From NCBI GenBank assembly GCA_022605955.1, contig JAKCOZ010000001.1, positions 22,312,146-22,376,145 of the forward strand: DNA of 64,000 bases, read 5' to 3'. Below are positions 58,101-64,000 of this stretch, piece by piece. The position numbers and the translations under genes were made by a program. The notes under the pieces are model-generated. The model was given only the letters and a program-made list of their open reading frames with translations, had not been told where the DNA came from and did no database searches. The stretch's first letter is position 1, and every line of letters begins with the position of its first letter. Origin of the DNA: Rallus limicola. Its lineage: Eukaryota; Chordata; Aves; Gruiformes; Rallidae.

Positions 58101-61100
58101 GGCTCCCGTATCCAATCTGAGTGACCAAGTTAAAAAAATCTGTTTTGGATATGTAAAAACACTGTTTTGGCACCCCAAATTACATTTTACACCCAAGCTA
58201 GAAGCTGAACAGAGTAACTCTTCGTTGTACGGGTCTAACAGCCCCTGGTGCTCTCACAAGACCTTTTATGCTAAAGAGTTCCTCACACAAGGATGTGTGC
58301 ACACGAACTGTTCCAATCGCTCCTGACTCTGCAGGGTGCCTGCTCTAGGGGCTGCTACAGACTTCCTCCAAGTCAAAAGAGGTAATAAGCGACTTGTCCT
58401 CACGATGAGATATGGATCTCTGAGCTGCAAGTAAGCAGGGAGATTACACATGATTTCATTCCCTCTGTTTTCCTCCTGGCCATAACTAGCTTCTGAAACA
58501 CGATGGGCTGGAGACTGTAGCAATTTCTAGGGACTTGTAAAGAAAGTCACCTGGCCTGACCTGAAGTTACGAAATGGGTTTGTGTATTGAAAGTCCCAGG
58601 CAGGAGTGACATCTGAGATCTCTGGAGACAGGGTTGAAGCTCAAAGACTTCTACTTCTTGATCTCTTTCCTACAAATTTCTCCATCTCTGACTCAGACTG
58701 TCTTCCTCCTGAGGTAAACCTCCCACTCAGCTGCTAGATTTTCCTTCTAGAAAGAGATAAGAGAGGCAGTGGCAAGAGCTGCCTTAACATGCAAGTGTCT
58801 TTACAGTCTTAGCTTTCTTCCCATGACACACTATTACAATAAATATATAAAGAAAATACCACAATCCTTTTAACATCAACAATTAGACAAGAATATGCGT
58901 TTGAACTCAGCACGTACCAAGTCTGAAGTTAGCTCTGTAATGAAGCGATTGTCATGAACCTGCATGAGATCACCACAGATGAAGGCCAGGGAGATATTGT
59001 GCCTTTTTCTTCCCTAAAGACTATTGGGAACCCAATTTGAACAGAGCTGGGTGAGTCAGCTGAGATATTTGGCTACAGAGCCTCATATTTATGTCTCAAA
59101 ATTAAGAAGTGAAGAAAATTCCTGAAACCAAATTGGTTTTTTTAAGTTGTTGGGCCATATCCCCAGACCAGCATTTCCAAAGGCAATCGTGCCCCTTCAG
59201 GAGCCACCACTTGCTATCTCAAGCTGGAGACTTTTAAAGCAGCAGTATTACCTCATGCGGTACTAATTCTTCTTGTCTTTGGGGAGCATTTTGGAGCAGT
59301 GGAGCCATGGATGGCTGACATGTAGCAACACGTGGCCTTTCAGGGTTGGGATTTCTGAGATGTTTCAGAGGGTGGCCTTATGTTCCCTTGGTCTCTGAGG
59401 ATATCCTAAAACCATAATCTCAGACTGAGACCTGTACACTTGATGCAGGGGAAGAAGGGGATACGTTACTACAGCCCAGGAAGAGAACGGTGCCTGATCT
59501 GCTACGCATCCTGGAGGGCTCCTTGCCTACCTGTTGACAAATTCTAGCCGTTATGTAGATAAATTCTTAGCCTAGCCTTCATGCTGAACCATATTTATCT
59601 GGAAACCATCCACCTGTAGCCAGCTCACTCACTGACAAAGTTGTAATTCAAGTTAGTTTCATGCTCAGAACGACAGCAAATACCACAGATGGGATGCCTT
59701 TCCTTCGGTGGCTGGTATCCTGGTGTTGAGTGATGCTCTTGTTGCTTAATCTCTCAGATTTTACTCATTCCTTGACTAACTCACAGTTGCTGGCAAGACC
59801 CAGTTGCCAAGAATGGATAAAGGCAGAATTTCTTGGTATTTGGTCCCCAGATGCCTTGAGAAGACGCAGTAGCCAGCATCTGCTTTTAGCAGGCAGAACA
59901 ACGTGGCTGTTGGGCAGGAATGTAGCTGCTTGCTAGAAACATGATCAAAGGCAGCGTGAGTAAGAAGTTACAGAAAAAGTCTGCGTGATGCTTCAAGGAA
60001 CTGCAGCGGCTCTGGGCTGTATTATTGCTTTAATCCATCCCTGCTGTTTGCTACAGAGATGGCAAATATTTCCAAGGATGAGGGATGAACACATGAACAC
60101 TTAAGATAACTGCTTTCACAGACTGGACTTCCTATAATAAATTGAGGATACAGAGTAGAAGAATATTCCATTAAAGCATATATAAAAGGGCACTTCAAAA
60201 TGCACCATGCAACATCAAGTTTTTATCATTTCATCAATGACAGCAGAATTTGTCTGAGATCCATTTGATTTGGTGTTGACCTGGGAGGAAGGTGTATCAG
60301 GGGACAATGTGAAAGCTTGCAGCTACTGCAATTGCCTTTGGTTGAGTCAGTTATCTTATGTTAGAGAGTATTTACCACCTACAAAAAGCAGAGTTCCTTT
60401 ATCTGGCATTTGCCTTTTTGCCTCCGCCATACAACTCTTCTGTTCTGCCACCAGAACAGTCTTTCTACATTTCTGTGCCCTCAACACTTTGTCTTCTTGG
60501 TGTTCAGCCATGGCCTCTCCTCCCCTGCCTGCAACCACCTCTCGAGGCCTCAATTCCTGCTTACTCTCTGTAATCTCATGTTATACAATGGAACACTTTT
60601 GGCTTGCATAAATGCAAGATTGCATCTTTATCTCATCAAGAAAGGAAAATTAAGTTGTCTAATTATTAAAAACAGGTAATCAGAAAAGGTTGCTACATTT
60701 TTCCAAAATGTGGCAAGCTCAAAGCTTTTGTGCAAGAACTGTACTTTACCCATTAAAATTGGATTTTAAAGTTGAATTTGACAAATTGCTTAGTGCTCTC
60801 TGTCAAGCTGGAAGAAGGATTCTTGAGTGCCCCTTTCTTGAGGACATGAGCATTATACTTATAACTTTGATTTGCACAAAATCCATGGCTCTAAGACACT
60901 GATGAATTTGCAGAAATGCTTGTTTACTTCCATGCATCTTCTCTGCTGAAATCTCTGTGGCTCTTCATTTCTATGAATCCTGAAACTTAATAGAAAACAA
61001 ATTGATAGTATGAGTAACCTTTACTTAGTGCCAACAGCTTCTGTGGTGTTTCCAGCTATGAACACAATTAATGTCTATTCATGTGTGGCAGATTAAAAGC

Positions 61101-64000
61101 TGCATTTACTAAAACAGTCAACATGTAAAATTCTTGATGAGGATGGGCCCAGCCTTGTAGATAAGGGTAAATTGAAGACTAACTTTTTAGTTACAAAGTT
61201 CATCGACCTATGGAGGACTTCTTAGCCAAATGCCTACAAAATTGGTGGTCCTGGAAACCGGTGGATTTTTTTAGTGTGCTCTGAGGAGTACATTATGCCT
61301 AGAATGACTCCATCTCCAAATGTGAGCATGCCTTAAACTTTAAGCCTTCAAAAAAAACCTCTTCTTAAAAAGACAGTAACTCTAACTAATACTGACATCT
61401 CAGCTGCTACGTCAAAATGTTTTCAGACTGCTCTAGGACCAGGAGAAATATTCCCCCACAGAGCGGAGGACTTCTACTGATGAAACTGTTGACAGCCAGA
61501 TAATCTCCTGGCCCTAGTGCAGTGATGCCTGCATAATCCAAGCAGAGAGGCTGGCTCTTACAGCCAACCTGGCACCATGTCATTTGGCTCCTGAATGTGG
61601 TACCAACACACGGACACCACAAGGGCGCTCCAGAGGAAAACGTTCCCAGAGCAAGGTGGCATTTAGGAGATGACAGCTTTGTCTGGGAGTCGGTACAGCT
61701 TTCAGATGCTGGATATCAGATGCCAACATCACCTGAGCTACATGCCTGGCTAGACATAGGATAGAATTGACTTTAATCAGTTCAATCCAAAACTAATAGA
61801 AGGTTAATCCAGATAAGCTTTTAGGACAGTAACACTACCCCAAACCAGTCATAGAGATACTTATTTGAAAAGTAACCAAGCAGAAAGCAGAGCTTTTCAT
61901 TCCAGAGCTACATACTGCAGTGACAAGCACTAGCTGTTTCAATATACCCCTCTTCCAAGAAGTACAAAGCTAGCCATTACCAATGCAATTATATCAAGGC
62001 CAAATATTGACACAAAAAGATTAATTTTTTGTCTTTTTCTCTGGCTTTTTAAGTATATTGGATTTAACCCTGCTTGAGAACCACAGGGAAAGCCCTCCTA
62101 TGCAAATAAAAGTTATGAAGACTGTTTTACAGACAAGGAATCACTGACATTGTTGAAGAGGGGAAAAACTGAAACCCTACGATTGAGTAATTTGAATTAC
62201 CACAACTGAAAGATACGTTTTTTGGCAAGAACATTTAGAGCCCAATTTTCCAGACAGACCTCCATTTTCTGAAACTTCCCTGGCTGACTCCATACGTTAA
62301 ATATGGCTATGTGCTCATATGCGTCCTTGATTCCCCACAGTTCTCTGAAGAACAGCCTAAGCATGTTCTTACAGCTCATGTGGGAAGCTAACATCTGGGT
62401 TGTGTCTTCAGTTGACCTAGGCAGCCACATTTGTCAAAACTTGAAAACACTGTGCAGAAAATGCCTCTCTAGGCTTCATCAAAGCCAACTTTTGCTGGTT
62501 CCGCTAACCAGGTGGTGGAATTCCCCAAGTTTTACATCTGCCTTTGCAAACACTTCTTCGATTTGGTGCCAGAAACCTCTCCCCTTTTACTCTAGGGAAT
62601 GAAGTAGAAAAACTACTGGCAAACTTTTCTTTTTCCTCTGTTATTGCACAAGCTGGTGCCTTATCTTCCCCTTGTACTTCACGCATCCCTGGGATCTCTG
62701 TTCTTGTCTAAAGGTTGTTTTGATAGCATCTACCCTTCCAGTTAGATCCATGCTCTTCAGGGCTGGCAACTGTGTCCTCCAACTCTTGAAGAAATTGTTC
62801 CAGTCCACCCTGCTAGCACTGAAAGCATGGGACATGGGCGCTTGCTTTAATTCTCTGGCTCCTGACAGAGAGGCATGGCACCCCATCAGTTTATGCTTGA
62901 ATTAAATGAATTTTCACTAAGTGAAAAGTTGTGGTGATCTTCAAATTGAGGATTCTGCAATCAAGCGGTAAAAATAACTCAAATAGTCTCTGCCAGCTAC
63001 AATAATAAGGCTTTCCTGAACACAGCTTTGGCTAAATCCTGGAATAACAATGTCACAGACATTCTAGAAATGCTAAATCTTGCAGTTATGGAATTTAATT
63101 TCTTTTGTACAGGCAATCAAACCTCACATTTTAGGCCACTGGCAGGATGTTGAGCTAGAGGAGAAAGGCACACCTGGTCCACACTCATTCAACAGTGTGA
63201 AATGAGGCAGCAAGCATCACCTTTGCTCCATCTTCTCTGGGCACCTTTGCTATCCTCTGCTTCCTAAGGCACCACATTGCATGATGTTGAGTGAAGCTCT
63301 GGGACGGCATAGCAATTTGTGGCTCTCACCTGTGCTCTCTGCCTCTGTTCTCCACTCTGCCTGCTTTTGCAGAGATGCCTTTGCTGGGTTTTGCTTCCTG
63401 GGTGGTGGCTACCAGTGCTTCCAGGGGATGAAAGCCATGTTTTACTGCGTACAAGAGAGAGGGATGTGCTGGCAGTTGCATTTTCCACGAAAGAGGTGCA
63501 CAGTACAGCTTCTCCTTTACAAGATTAAACAATTCTAAGAATGTACCCTTGTGTGGCTCATATCCTCTGGCTTTGTAAACTCAACCTGTGCTTTCCTCTA
63601 ATGCCTTCAGTACACATGCTTTCTATGCTCTGTTTCTAACATCTTAAGCCAGTCCTCTTTGCCAGTTTGTCCGGAAACAGGCAAATGGAAATAAGCAATC
63701 GGGCTTCTAGAAACTTGCATAAGAATCTGTATGCAAGTGCTGAGCTCTGGCGAAGGAGGCTCTGAGCCCAGGAATGTACCTACTTTCTCCTTCCTGTATT
63801 TAGCTGACTAAGATTCCTAAACAGCAGCTCCACATCTTAAATTATAGGTTAGGACCGGAGTGATTAGCCCACAGCTTGGATCTCTTGTGTGATTCAGCTG
63901 CAGCTAAATTCAGCTTTTTCCAAGAGATGGCCCTGTCTGTCCCAAGATCTTCCTCCTGGGATCATTATTCCTAGCTGAGGGTCTGGATACCATTGCACTA

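Larger units (their letters stand above)
52707..64000 (+). other. AKR1D1: AKR1D1 intron 1, incomplete
   Basis: I looked for the exon 2 hallmark (Asp-Thr-Gly-Tyr-Arg-His-Ile-Asp-Gly-Ala) in all + strand frames and did not find it, so intron 1 is longer than 11.3 kb. The first 560 bp belong to the CpG island. After that come G-rich tracts at 54986-55002 and 55159-55190, a TTTA simple repeat at 53543-53560 and otherwise unique DNA. Frames here (for example minus 55649-56074, 141 codons, and minus 56824-57201, 125 codons) have no recognised content. No CR1, LTR or RNA gene was recognised. Confidence 0.8.

Noticed and set aside
1..64000. CRISPR arrays, bacterial operons, tRNA or rRNA genes
   Set aside because: No regularly spaced direct repeats with unique spacers, no compact gene order, and no tRNA B-box-like GGTTCGAATCC words were seen. 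The window is vertebrate intergenic and intronic DNA.

Overview
The window looks like a stretch of a bird nuclear genome. Three things point that way: several CR1 LINE fragments in both orientations, LTR fragments resembling avian endogenous retroviruses, and one clear vertebrate protein-coding exon in a CpG island. Almost everything else is intergenic or intronic DNA without coding signal. Most open frames are short chance frames.

The one confident gene is AKR1D1 (aldo-keto reductase family 1 member D1, steroid 5-beta-reductase). Its first coding exon is at 52608-52700 on the + strand and ends at a perfect GTAAGT donor. It sits in a GC-rich island (about 52080-53265). The remaining 11.3 kb to the right edge is intron 1, and I found no second exon, so only the 5' end of the gene is present. 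In mammals the neighbour upstream of AKR1D1 is CREB3L2, so 1-52 kb is probably the CREB3L2-AKR1D1 interval, although I saw no CREB3L2 exon.

Layout: 1-408, LTR-like fragment. 409-8130, AT-rich unique DNA with one possible LTR near 5.5 kb. 8.1-9.6 kb, CR1 3' end followed by a solo-LTR-like element and possible retroviral internal remnants. 9.6-19.2 kb, unique DNA with a degenerate tandem array at 14.3 kb and a small frame with a membrane-like segment at 18.2-18.45 kb. 19.2-22.5 kb, two CR1 copies on the minus strand; the second keeps a broken reverse-transcriptase frame. 27.2-27.6 kb, an orphan CpG-rich island. 31.1-31.6 and 34.8-35.25 kb, two CR1 copies on the plus strand; the first forms a near-identical inverted repeat with the copy at 21.15 kb. 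46.8-47.6 kb, an unexplained 251-codon minus-strand ORF. 52.1-53.3 kb, the AKR1D1 promoter island and exon 1. 52.7-64 kb, AKR1D1 intron 1.

I found no tRNA, rRNA, known small RNA gene or CRISPR array. The best candidates for something undescribed are the orphan CpG island and the 251-codon ORF. Both are modest leads, and I do not see a convincing new system.
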